A DNA stretch of 6,780 bases from Candidatus Saccharimonadota bacterium (GCA_029288335.1 JARIHJ010000048.1:1-6780), one strand, 5' to 3'. Positions 1 through 5,463 are shown, counted from the stretch's first letter. Made by a program: numbers and translations. Notes: a model not told the origin generated them from the sequence alone.

Positions 1-2
1 CT

Positions 3-806
3 CCAGCGCGGCGCGGAATGAGCAGCCAGGACTTCGACGCGATTACCGCGAAAAAGCCGGTCAAATCGCTGGTGGTCGCCAAGAAGCGCGGCAGCGGCCG
101 CAACAATCAGGGCAAAATTACCACTCGCCACCAGGGCGGCGGCGCTAAGCGTCATTATCGCTTGGTCAACTTTGCGTTAGCTCCGGGAACTAGCGCTACC
201 GTCGAGCACATCGAATACGACCCTGGCCGAAGCGCCAGAATCGCTAGGATCAAAGATACTAGCGGCCGTTACCACTATGTCTTAGCACCAAGCGGTCTAA
301 AAGTTGGCGCGAAAGTACAAAGTGGCGAAGACGCCAGCTTCAAGGTCGGCAATCGCCTGCCACTAGCCAATATTCCGCTTGGGAGCAGTATTCACGCTAT
401 TGAACTAACGCCTGGTCGCGGCGCACAGCTCGTCCGCAGCGCCGGCAATTCGGCACAGCTGATGGCGAAAGAAGGCGACTGGGCGCAAGTACGCCTACCT
501 AGTGGCGAAGTCCGACAAGTTAGCGTCAGATGTACAGCTAGCATCGGTGTTATCGGTAACGAGCAGCATCAGAACGTCAAGCTTGGCAAAGCCGGCCGCA
601 ATCGCTACAAGGGCGTCCGTCCGACCGTCCACGGTAAAGCGATGAACCCGGCCGATCACCCGATGGGCGGTGGTGAAGGCCAGACCGGCCCAGGTCGCAT
701 CCCGAAGACGCCATGGGGCCAAGTCGCACTGGGCTTGAAGACGCGCCGCCGCAAGTCGACCAATAAGTATATAATCAGGAGCCGTCACGCGGCCAAGAGG
801 AAATAG
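3..806 (+). CDS. rplB: Large-subunit ribosomal protein L2 (uL2), 5' end missing
   Basis: L2 binds 23S rRNA next to the peptidyl-transferase centre and helps join the subunits. The frame is open to the window edge: before the ATG at 18, codons from position 3 read P-A-R-R-G, matching the family's N-terminal PGRRG segment. That ATG is therefore an internal Met, and roughly ten residues lie upstream of the window. Counting from it, GRNNQGKITTRHQGGG (about 28-43) and the C-terminal MNPADHPMGGGEG block (about 209-221) are diagnostic. The invariant His of the DH pair (E. coli His229) is kept at local residue 214. The second His of DHPH is Met here, which is unusual for a bacterial L2; archaeal versions carry Phe at this place. 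The end KYIIRSR is typical. The stop is TAG at 804-806, two bases before the next start. L23 would be expected upstream but is out of view. Confidence 0.97.
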   Translation, partial: PARRGMSSQDFDAITAKKPVKSLVVAKKRGSGRNNQGKITTRHQGGGAKRHYRLVNFALAPGTSATVEHIEYDPGRSARIARIKDTSGRYHYVLAPSGLKVGAKVQSGEDASFKVGNRLPLANIPLGSSIHAIELTPGRGAQLVRSAGNSAQLMAKEGDWAQVRLPSGEVRQVSVRCTASIGVIGNEQHQNVKLGKAGRNRYKGVRPTVHGKAMNPADHPMGGGEGQTGPGRIPKTPWGQVALGLKTRRRKSTNKYIIRSRHAAKRK

Positions 807-808
807 GT

Positions 809-1189
809 ATGGGCATAGAAGAATTTACGGAAAAGGCGAGAGACGAGACGCGCAAGGACATTTTTCTACGCGGTTTAATAAAAGGTACAATCCGTGGGCA
901 CGCAGAAGAGCTTGGCGTTGAGCCGCCGACACAGGAATCTCTGAAGCTAGCAGCTAAACTGGGAGCCGCTATTGGTCGCAAAGTCTTATCCAAGGGATTA
1001 AATCAGCTACATGGAGGATTGTTAGTAAGTGAAACCATAGCTGATTATGCTCCTATTCTCGTTTGGTCCGTTATTGGCTATGCCTATGAGGAAGCGAGCG
1101 AGGGCAATAGAATTAGGAATTACAATGATTTTGTAAAAGAATATTCTGGGGTAGAAGTCTCTAGCGCAAGCACTAGGAGGTCAGGATGA
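809..1189 (+). CDS. Small uncharacterised protein inserted between L2 and S19 (126 aa)
   Basis: I do not recognise a family. The ATG lies two bases after the L2 stop, with an SD-like AGAGGA at 796-801. The stop overlaps the S19 start as ATGA. The N-terminal half is charged and probably helical (residues 1-60, with EEFTEKARDETRKD and KLAAKLGAAIGRK). Residues 70-92 form a moderately hydrophobic stretch (GLLVSETIADYAPILVWSVIGYAY) interrupted by Glu and Asp, so more likely a buried helix than a true membrane span. The C-terminal S-T-R-R-S-G tail is set by the S19 Shine-Dalgarno sequence it also encodes. Five of nine Arg codons are AGA or AGG and three Ile codons are ATA. A hand count of 1021-1140 gives about 39% G+C against about 63% in a stretch of L16, so its composition differs from its neighbours. 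The long clean frame, SD and start/stop overlaps argue it is a real gene. The function is unknown. Confidence 0.8.
   Translation: MGIEEFTEKARDETRKDIFLRGLIKGTIRGHAEELGVEPPTQESLKLAAKLGAAIGRKVLSKGLNQLHGGLLVSETIADYAPILVWSVIGYAYEEASEGNRIRNYNDFVKEYSGVEVSSASTRRSG
1175..1180 (+). promoter_or_regulatory. Shine-Dalgarno site of S19, inside the preceding small gene
   Basis: A perfect AGGAGG ends five bases before the S19 ATG at 1186. It lies wholly inside the coding region of the 126-residue insert, where it encodes the two Arg residues near the C-terminus. S19 initiation therefore depends on the insert's sequence, and probably on its translation. Confidence 0.8.
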
Positions 1190-1461
1190 GTCGTTCGCTG
1201 AAAAAGGGACCGTTTGTAGATTTCAAGCTGTCGAAGAAAGTCGCGGCGCTAGGCGCTGAAGATCGCACTATCATCAAAACTTGGGCGCGCGCAAGCGCGA
1301 TTCCGCCGGAGTTCGTCGGCAAAACTTTCGCCGTGCATAACGGCAAGGTACACGTGCCGGTGTTTGTTACTGAAAACATGGTTGGCCACAAGCTGGGCGA
1401 ATTTTCACCTACCCGCAAATTCCGCCGCCACGGTGGCAAACTAGCAAAGGCGGAGGGCTAA
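1186..1461 (+). CDS. rpsS: Small-subunit ribosomal protein S19 (uS19)
   Basis: S19 sits in the head of the 30S subunit, pairs with S13 and contacts the A-site finger of 23S rRNA. The 91-residue length is normal. The N-terminus MSRSLKKGPF, the IIKTWARAS block (residues 29-37) and the long conserved run from HNGK (51-54) through HVPVFVTENMVGHKLGEFSPTR (56-77) are the family signature. The start is fixed by the AGGAGG five bases upstream, and the ATG shares bases with the TGA of the preceding small gene (ATGA). In most bacteria S19 follows L2 directly, so the small gene between them is an interruption. Its own 3' end carries GGAGGG for L22, whose ATG begins two bases after the S19 TAA. Confidence 0.98.
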   Translation: MSRSLKKGPFVDFKLSKKVAALGAEDRTIIKTWARASAIPPEFVGKTFAVHNGKVHVPVFVTENMVGHKLGEFSPTRKFRRHGGKLAKAEG

Positions 1462-1462
1462 A

Positions 1463-1861
1463 ATGCCGGTAAAAGCTATCGCAAAAGGCGTTTCGATCAG
1501 TCCACGCAAAGTTAGCGTGGTAGCCGGGCTGGTGCGCGGCCGCTCTGTCGCCGACGCATTAACCATTCTGGAACACACGCCTCGTCGCAGCGCGTTAGCT
1601 GTTAGCAAAGTCATTGCTAGCGCTCGCGCTAATGCTGAACACAATCATAATTACAAGCCCGACACTCTTCAGATTACCGAAATTAGCGTCACCGCTGGCC
1701 CGCGCCTGAAGCGCTTTCGCCCGGTTTCGCGCGGTATGGCTCATCCTTATCAGAAGCGAACCAGCCACATCCGCGTGCTAGTCGATGGCGAAAAGCGCCC
1801 CGAGCGCAAACCAGCGACCACTAAAACTACTGCCAAAACGACCAAAAAGGAGGAGAAGTAA
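1463..1861 (+). CDS. rplV: Large-subunit ribosomal protein L22 (uL22) with Lys/Thr-rich tail
   Basis: L22 lines the polypeptide exit tunnel with L4 through its extended beta-hairpin, and its globular part contacts all 23S domains. Residues 1-112 hold the conserved domain: SISPRKV (11-17) near the N-terminus, SARANAEHN (53-61), and the hairpin region with GPRLKRFRPVSRG (79-91) and the following A-HPYQKRTSHI. The usual length is about 110-115 residues. Here the last 20 or so (PATTKTTAKTTKKEEK) form a low-complexity basic tail. GGAGGG at 1452-1457, inside the end of S19, is five bases from the ATG. The tail's final codons double as the AGGAGG of the next small gene. L22 is normally followed directly by S3; here an 88-codon gene separates them. 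Confidence 0.97.
   Translation: MPVKAIAKGVSISPRKVSVVAGLVRGRSVADALTILEHTPRRSALAVSKVIASARANAEHNHNYKPDTLQITEISVTAGPRLKRFRPVSRGMAHPYQKRTSHIRVLVDGEKRPERKPATTKTTAKTTKKEEK
1848..1853 (+). promoter_or_regulatory. Shine-Dalgarno site of the small gene between L22 and S3
   Basis: AGGAGG ends nine bases before the ATG at 1863 and is encoded in the Lys/Glu end of L22. It selects 1863 over the in-frame ATG at 1785, which is buried in L22 and lacks a comparable site. Confidence 0.7.
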
Positions 1862-1862
1862 T

Positions 1863-2129
1863 ATGAGTCTAAGCGGGAAACCATTCCGGCGTAGCTGGAT
1901 TAGCCAAAGTAGCTTTGAGCAAGCGTTCCCAAGTGTTGCGGAATGGGCCAAAGACGGGCGTCCAGACTTCTCTAGTATGGATGCAAGGAAGGAGCGAGAA
2001 GCGAACGGAGGCGTATCAGAATACGCTGACGGAGCATCGGAGCTACTGACACAGCAGACGCGGCCAGAGAGTGCGGAGTTTGTTGCTCCGCAGCAAAGCA
2101 GGCACTCGCGTCAGGAAGGGGCTGAGTAA
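1863..2129 (+). CDS. Small uncharacterised protein inserted between L22 and S3 (88 aa)
   Basis: I do not recognise a family. The frame starts one base after the L22 stop behind AGGAGG, and its TAA shares one base with the S3 ATG (TAATG). Residues 1-40 look the most structured: basic at first (GKPFRRSW), then SSFEQAFPSVAEWAKDGRPDF with aromatic and Pro/Trp positions that could be a short recognition motif. Residues 41-88 are rich in Glu, Gln, Ser, Ala, Gly and Arg and look disordered. The final codons contain AGGAAGG (2113-2119), the SD of S3. The frame upstream of the ATG is open into L22, but that extension would overlap L22 by 26 codons and has no SD. It could be a lineage-specific accessory protein; a non-functional decayed frame is less likely because the coupling signals are intact. 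Confidence 0.7.
   Translation: MSLSGKPFRRSWISQSSFEQAFPSVAEWAKDGRPDFSSMDARKEREANGGVSEYADGASELLTQQTRPESAEFVAPQQSRHSRQEGAE
2072..2092 (+). repeat. Inverted repeat in the small gene ahead of S3
   Basis: TGCGGAG (2072-2078) is perfectly complementary to CTCCGCA (2086-2092) across a 7-base spacer, forming a 7-bp stem. It ends 36 bases before the S3 start, inside the 88-codon insert. No U-run follows, so it is not a typical intrinsic terminator. It may be chance or may affect S3 initiation. Confidence 0.35.
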
Positions 2130-2761
2130 TGGGTCAAAAGGTAAATCCGATTAGCTATAGGTTACAGGTTAACAAGGACTGGCGCAGCAAGTGGTTTGTC
2201 GGCCGGCGCGATTACGCCAAATATTTGCAGGACGACCTAAAGGTTCGCAAACTTGTCCAGGATAAGGCCGGCGAGCGTGGCGCCGTCAACAAAGTCGACA
2301 TCGAGCGCTCACCCAACGCAGTTACGGTGACGATTCGCACTGCCAGGCCGGGAGTAATTATCGGTCGTGGCGGTCAGGGCGCAGCCGAACTTAAGGATGC
2401 AATTCAGAAGATTTACGGTGTCGATACGCGCGTTAACATCGAAGAAATCAAAAAATCCGAGCTCTACGCCAAATTAGTCGCGGAAAATATCGCGCATCAG
2501 CTGGAGCGGCGGATGAGTTTTCGCCGGGCGATTAAGAGTGCTAGCGCCGCCACGATGCGGGCTGGTGCCAAAGGCGTCCGCATCGAAGTATCTGGCCGAT
2601 TAAACGGCGCTGAAATGAGCCGCCGCGAGAAGGAAGTCCAGGGCAGCGTGCCATTGCACACTTTGCGTGCCAACATTGATTTCGCCAGCGCCCGCGCGCT
2701 CTACCCAGGAGCCGGTTACATCGGTATCAAAGTCTGGATTTACAAAGGGGAGAACCAGTAA
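2129..2761 (+). CDS. rpsC: Small-subunit ribosomal protein S3 (uS3)
   Basis: S3 is part of the mRNA entry site on the 30S head and contributes to helicase activity. The N-terminus MGQKVNPISYRL is diagnostic and fixes the start, with AGGAAGG at 2113-2119 nine bases upstream. The type-2 KH domain carries its GXXG loop as G-R-G-G at residues 79-82, after the beta strand AVTVTIRTARPGVII. The C-terminal domain has SGRLNGAEMSRREKE and ends GYIGIKVWIYKGE, as in the family. The length of 210 residues is at the short end (E. coli 233), lacking a long C-terminal tail. The ATG shares its A with the TAA of the preceding small gene. L16 follows immediately, its ATG abutting the S3 stop. Confidence 0.98.
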   Translation: MGQKVNPISYRLQVNKDWRSKWFVGRRDYAKYLQDDLKVRKLVQDKAGERGAVNKVDIERSPNAVTVTIRTARPGVIIGRGGQGAAELKDAIQKIYGVDTRVNIEEIKKSELYAKLVAENIAHQLERRMSFRRAIKSASAATMRAGAKGVRIEVSGRLNGAEMSRREKEVQGSVPLHTLRANIDFASARALYPGAGYIGIKVWIYKGENQ

Positions 2762-3175
2762 ATGTTGATGCCTAGCCGTACTAAGTACCGGAAAATCAGG
2801 AAGGGCAAGATCCGCGGCCCAGCGACAGCAGGCAATTACATTGCCTTTGGTGATTTTGGCTTGCAAGCACAGGGGCACGCCCGCATCACGTCGCGCCAGA
2901 TTGAGGCTGCTCGCCAGGCAATGACGCGCTACATCAAGCGTGGTGGCAAAATCTGGATTCGTATCTTCCCGCACACTAGCGTTACCAAGAAGCCGCTTGA
3001 CGTCAAAATGGGCAGCGGCAAGGGCAGCCCGGAATATTTCGCAGCTAAAGTCCGCCCCGGCACAATTATGTTTGAAATGCAGGGTGTAACAGAGGAGCAG
3101 GCCCGCGAGGCGATGAGGCTGGCCGCCCACAAATTACCGATAAAAACCCGCTTTATGACCAGGGAGGGCAACTAA
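2762..3175 (+). CDS. rplP: Large-subunit ribosomal protein L16 (uL16)
   Basis: L16 binds 23S rRNA near the A-site tRNA elbow and is added late in 50S assembly. The 137-residue length is normal. Visible family blocks are MLMPSRTKYRK at the start, FGLQAQ (32-37), RQIEAARQAMTRYIKRGGKIWIRIFP (45-70), MGSGKGSPEYFAAKVRPGT (83-101) and AHKLPIKTRF near the end. E. coli Arg81, the residue hydroxylated by YcfD, aligns with Lys82 here, so that modification is not possible at this position. The start is supported by AAGGGGAG at 2745-2752. The TAA shares one base with the L29 ATG (TAATG). Confidence 0.98.
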   Translation: MLMPSRTKYRKIRKGKIRGPATAGNYIAFGDFGLQAQGHARITSRQIEAARQAMTRYIKRGGKIWIRIFPHTSVTKKPLDVKMGSGKGSPEYFAAKVRPGTIMFEMQGVTEEQAREAMRLAAHKLPIKTRFMTREGN

Positions 3176-3375
3176 TGAAAACTGCTGATATCCGCAAATT
3201 GCCTACCAAAGAGCTAGCGACCAAGAGCAACGAATTGCGCGAGGAAATCGTCAGCCTGAAGCGTCGTATTAGCCTCGGTGAGGTCGATAATGCTCGCCTA
3301 GTTCGCCACAAGCGCAAAGACCTAGCCCGCGTCCTTACCGTTCTCGGCGAACAATTAAGTAAGGAAGTAAAATAA
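3175..3375 (+). CDS. rpmC: Large-subunit ribosomal protein L29 (uL29)
   Basis: L29 is a small helical-hairpin protein near the exit tunnel mouth, next to L23 and the signal-recognition-particle docking site. The 66 residues fit the family. The first helix has the pattern IRKLPTKELATKSNELREEIVSLKRRISLGE, and the second carries NARLVRHKRKDLARVLTVLGE, matching the usual N-x-x-x-I-R-x-x-R-K-x-I-A-R region. The start sits behind GGGAGGG (3162-3168) inside the end of L16 and overlaps its stop by one base. The stop in turn overlaps the S17 ATG by one base. The position between L16 and S17 is canonical. Confidence 0.97.
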   Translation: MKTADIRKLPTKELATKSNELREEIVSLKRRISLGEVDNARLVRHKRKDLARVLTVLGEQLSKEVK

Positions 3376-3704
3376 TGGCCAAAACATTGATAGGAATTGT
3401 TAGTTCAGACAAGCCCGATAAGACTATTGTGGTCAATATTTCGCGCAGCAAAACCCACCCGCTTTACCGCAAGCGCTACTCTGTTAGCCGCCACGTGGTG
3501 GCCCACGACGAGAAAAATGAAGCAAAAGCCGGCGATAAAGTCCAGATTATCGAGTGCCGACCGCTCAGTGCCACCAAACGCTTTAAGTTAGACAAAATTA
3601 TCGAGAAGCCAGCGCTTCGCGCCGAATCGCTAGCGGCAACCAAGGTCGAAGAACCAGCCAAAGAAGCCAAAGCTAAGGCTAGGGATGAAGAGGACGCCAA
3701 ATGA
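3375..3704 (+). CDS. rpsQ: Small-subunit ribosomal protein S17 (uS17) with charged C-terminal tail
   Basis: S17 is an OB-fold protein binding the 5' domain of 16S rRNA early in 30S assembly. The fold is recognised from LIGIVSSDKPDKTIVVNISRSKTHPLYRKRYSVSRHVVAHDE (5-46), then AGDKVQIIECRPLSATKRFKL (52-72), the family's G-D-x-V-x-I-x-E-x-R-P-L-S-x-T-K signature. Most bacterial S17 proteins are about 80-90 residues. This one has 109, with residues 85-109 forming an Ala/Lys/Glu tail (LAATKVEEPAKEAKAKARDEEDAK) likely to be disordered. SD-like AAGGAAG lies about eight bases before the ATG. The TGA overlaps the L14 ATG by four bases. In E. coli S17 closes the S10 operon and spc starts with L14; here the two are joined. 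Confidence 0.98.
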   Translation: MAKTLIGIVSSDKPDKTIVVNISRSKTHPLYRKRYSVSRHVVAHDEKNEAKAGDKVQIIECRPLSATKRFKLDKIIEKPALRAESLAATKVEEPAKEAKAKARDEEDAK

Positions 3705-4069
3705 TCCAGCAGGAATCTAGACTCGTGGTGTGTGACAACAGCGGCGCCAAAGAAATCCTCTGCATTCGTGTGCTCGGCGGCACCAGACGGCGCTATGCCC
3801 GCGTGGGCGACGTCATCGTCGCGACCGTCAAAGACGCTGTGCCGAACGGCACTGTCCGCAAGAAGTCGGTCGTCAAAGCCGTGGTTGTACGCACCAATAA
3901 GGAAATTCGCAGAAAAGACGGCAGTACCATCAAGTTCGACGACAATGCTGTCGTTATCATTGGTGACGACAAGCAGCCGCGCGGCACACGTGTTTTTGGC
4001 CCAGTTCCCCGTGAATTGCGCGAGCAAGGCTACGCCAAAATTATTTCACTTGCCCCGGAGGTGCTTTAA
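3701..4069 (+). CDS. rplN: Large-subunit ribosomal protein L14 (uL14)
   Basis: L14 is a five-stranded barrel on the 50S interface side, contacting L19 and 16S helix 14; it is also where the silencing factor RsfS binds. The 122-residue length is exactly that of the family. Key blocks are MIQQESRLVVCDNSGAKEILCIRVLGG (1-27), GDVIVATVKDAVPNG and VRKKSVVKAVVVRTNKEIRRKDGSTIKFDDNAVVIIGD, with the end GTRVFGPVPRELREQGYAKIISLAPEVL. The start overlaps the S17 stop as ATGA, with AAGAGGA at 3688-3694 six bases upstream. GGAGGTG near its end (4057-4063) serves L24. Confidence 0.99.
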   Translation: MIQQESRLVVCDNSGAKEILCIRVLGGTRRRYARVGDVIVATVKDAVPNGTVRKKSVVKAVVVRTNKEIRRKDGSTIKFDDNAVVIIGDDKQPRGTRVFGPVPRELREQGYAKIISLAPEVL

Positions 4070-4070
4070 G

Positions 4071-4424
4071 ATGGCTCGGTTCAAAATCAGACTGAAAAAG
4101 GGCGACACCGTAGTGGTCAGGAGCGGCAAGTACAAGGGTAAAACCGGCAAAGTGCTAACTACCCACCCGCAGACAAATCAGGTCACGGTCGAGGGCGTCA
4201 ACATTGTCAAAAAGCACCAGAAGCCGACGCGTTCTAACCCCCAAGGTGGCATTATGGAGCTGACTAAGCCGATTAACGTCAGTAAAGTCGGCATCCTTGA
4301 CCCTACCAGCAAGAAACCGTCACGTATCGGTTACAAACTAGCCGCTAATGGCGCTAAATCACGTGTATTTAAGTCCAGCGGTAAGCCTATTCCCGAGCCC
4401 AAAGCCGAAGGAGTCAAAAAATGA
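4071..4424 (+). CDS. rplX: Large-subunit ribosomal protein L24 (uL24)
   Basis: L24 is an assembly initiator of the 50S subunit and lies at the exit of the polypeptide tunnel. The KOW motif is visible at about residues 9-35 (KKGDTVVVRSGKYKGKTGKVL). It is followed by VEGVNIVKKHQKPTRSNPQGGI (40-61), typical of bacterial L24. The start at 4071 is chosen because GGAGGTG (4057-4063) precedes it, the protein then begins like its relatives, and a longer in-frame start at 3732 would run through the whole of L14. The length is 117 residues, somewhat over E. coli's 104; the extra is a C-terminal piece (SSGKPIPEPKAEGVKK). It begins two bases after the L14 stop, and its TGA overlaps the L5 ATG by four bases. 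Confidence 0.97.
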   Translation: MARFKIRLKKGDTVVVRSGKYKGKTGKVLTTHPQTNQVTVEGVNIVKKHQKPTRSNPQGGIMELTKPINVSKVGILDPTSKKPSRIGYKLAANGAKSRVFKSSGKPIPEPKAEGVKK

Positions 4425-4987
4425 GCGCTGTAGCTGTAAAAGCACGCCTGAACGAGTCGTACCAGACTGAAATTCGCAAAGACTTGCAAAAAGAACTGGG
4501 GCTAAAGAACATCCACCAAGTTCCGAGATTAGAGAAAATCGTCGTAAACGTCGGTCTCGGTCGAGGCCGTGATGATAAACGCCTGGTCGAAGCTGCGACG
4601 AACACGCTAAGGAAGATTACTGGCCAGCAGCCACTCACAACCAAGGCCAAGAAGTCGATTGCCGGCTTCAAATTGCGTGAGGGCGAAAAGATTGGTTTGA
4701 AGGTAACGCTCAGAGGTGATAAGATGTACGAGTTCGCCGACCGGCTGATCAACTTAGTCTTACCGCGGCTGCGTGACTTTCATGGGGCCAGTGCTAAGGG
4801 GTTTGATCGCCAAGGCAATTACAGCTTGGGGCTTACCGACCAGTCAGTTTTTCCGGATCTAAGTTTCGAGGAGACGACGACTGCGCACGGCCTGCAAGCG
4901 GTTTTTGTGATTAAGTGCCAGGAGCCGGCGCACGCCCGAGCGCTCCTAGAAAAGCTAGGAATGCCATTCGAAAAGGAGAATAAGTAA
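4421..4987 (+). CDS. rplE: Large-subunit ribosomal protein L5 (uL5)
   Basis: L5 binds 5S rRNA with L18 in the central protuberance and contacts P-site tRNA. The 188 residues are slightly longer than usual (about 180) because of a short N-terminal addition. Diagnostic segments are VPRLEKIVVNVGLG (34-47), the ITGQQPLTTKAKKSIAGFKLREGEKIGLKVTLRGDKMYEFADRLI region (66-110), LPRLRDFHGASAKGFDRQGNYSLGLTDQSVFPDL (114-147) and the C-terminal ARALLEKLGMPF. AAGGAG at 4408-4413 stands seven bases before the ATG, which overlaps the L24 stop as ATGA. In typical operons S14 follows at once; here a 66-codon gene starts on the final base of the L5 stop. Confidence 0.98.
   Translation: MSAVAVKARLNESYQTEIRKDLQKELGLKNIHQVPRLEKIVVNVGLGRGRDDKRLVEAATNTLRKITGQQPLTTKAKKSIAGFKLREGEKIGLKVTLRGDKMYEFADRLINLVLPRLRDFHGASAKGFDRQGNYSLGLTDQSVFPDLSFEETTTAHGLQAVFVIKCQEPAHARALLEKLGMPFEKENK
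4973..4978 (+). promoter_or_regulatory. Shine-Dalgarno site of the small gene between L5 and S14
   Basis: AAGGAG, encoded in the Lys-Glu end of L5, ends eight bases before the ATG at 4987. It is as good as the sites of the surrounding ribosomal genes and supports the 66-codon frame as translated. Confidence 0.65.
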
Positions 4988-5187
4988 TGACTGACTTCGA
5001 CGCAGATCCACTGGCTAAATTACGGGAACAAGTGGAGAATGACCCGGTTACTAAAGCAGCGTATTTAGACGAAGGGGCCAGACTTGAACGGAAGGAATCA
5101 GACCCTGAATTCCGTGAGGCTGAGTATATGCGTCTATTTGGGAGACTTCCGGTTGAGGAGTCTCGGGATGAAGAGGTAGAAAAATAA
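4987..5187 (+). CDS. Small acidic uncharacterised protein inserted between L5 and S14 (66 aa)
   Basis: I do not recognise a family. The start overlaps the L5 TAA by one base (TAATG) behind AAGGAG, and the stop lies one base before the S14 ATG. By hand count it has 20 Asp/Glu against 11 Lys/Arg, so it is strongly acidic, the opposite of the neighbouring rRNA-binding proteins. Residues 8-50 look helical (LAKLREQVENDPVTKAAYLDEGARLERKESDPEFREAEYMRLFG), followed by LPVEE and a charged tail. The pattern of an 'L-x-x-x-x-x-DP-x-x-x-x-A-Y' helix vaguely recalls the N-terminal part of HigA-type antitoxins, but there is no helix-turn-helix and no toxin gene beside it, so that is weak. No cysteine, signal peptide or membrane segment is present. 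It could be a protein that binds a basic partner, possibly a ribosomal protein; this is inference. Confidence 0.7.
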   Translation: MTDFDADPLAKLREQVENDPVTKAAYLDEGARLERKESDPEFREAEYMRLFGRLPVEESRDEEVEK

Positions 5188-5188
5188 T

Positions 5189-5458
5189 ATGGCTAAGAAA
5201 TCGATAGTTGCACGAGATCTGAAGCGGCAGAAGATGATCCAGAAATATGCCGCCAAGCGCGCTGAGCTCAAGGAGCTAGGCGATCTTGAGGGATTGGCTA
5301 AATTACCGCGCAACTCCAGCCCGACGCGCTGGAAGAACCGCTGCTTTGAGACCGGCCGTCCGCACGCCTATATGCGCCAGTTCGGCCTATCCCGCATTAG
5401 CTTTCGCGAGCACGCCAATAAGGGAGAGATCCCAGGAGTAACCAAGAGTAGCTGGTAA
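5189..5458 (+). CDS. rpsN: Small-subunit ribosomal protein S14 (uS14), long zinc-free form
   Basis: S14 lies in the 30S head beside S3 and S10 and is needed for A-site tRNA binding. The 89-residue length and the start MAKKSIVARDLKRQKMIQKYAAKRAELK identify the long form. The core LPRNSSPTRWKNRCFETGRPHAYMRQFGLSRISFREHANKGEIPGVTKSSW (39-89) matches the family. Only one Cys (52) is present, so the CxxC...CxxC zinc site of the short, zinc-binding form is absent and the protein should be zinc-independent. The SD (AAGAGGT, 5171-5177) is eleven bases upstream, inside the small acidic gene, a slightly long spacing. S8 follows after five bases. Confidence 0.98.
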   Translation: MAKKSIVARDLKRQKMIQKYAAKRAELKELGDLEGLAKLPRNSSPTRWKNRCFETGRPHAYMRQFGLSRISFREHANKGEIPGVTKSSW

Positions 5459-5463
5459 TAATT

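Noticed and set aside
18..20. ATG at 18 as the true start of L2
   Set aside because: Codons 3-17 in the same frame read P-A-R-R-G, which matches the conserved L2 N-terminus, so the start is upstream of the window.
1286..1299. CGCGC-GCAA-GCGCG hairpin with a GNRA-type loop inside S19
   Set aside because: It codes for the conserved Ala-Arg-Ala-Ser segment using the operon's favoured GCG, CGC and AGC codons, so it is probably incidental.
1785..1862. Longer version of the L22-S3 insert starting at 1785
   Set aside because: It would overlap the conserved C-terminal part of L22 by 26 codons. The ATG at 1863 has a perfect AGGAGG at the right distance.
3732..4070. Extended L24 frame beginning at 3732
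   Set aside because: This part is an out-of-frame reading of L14. The KOW protein begins at 4071 behind GGAGGTG.
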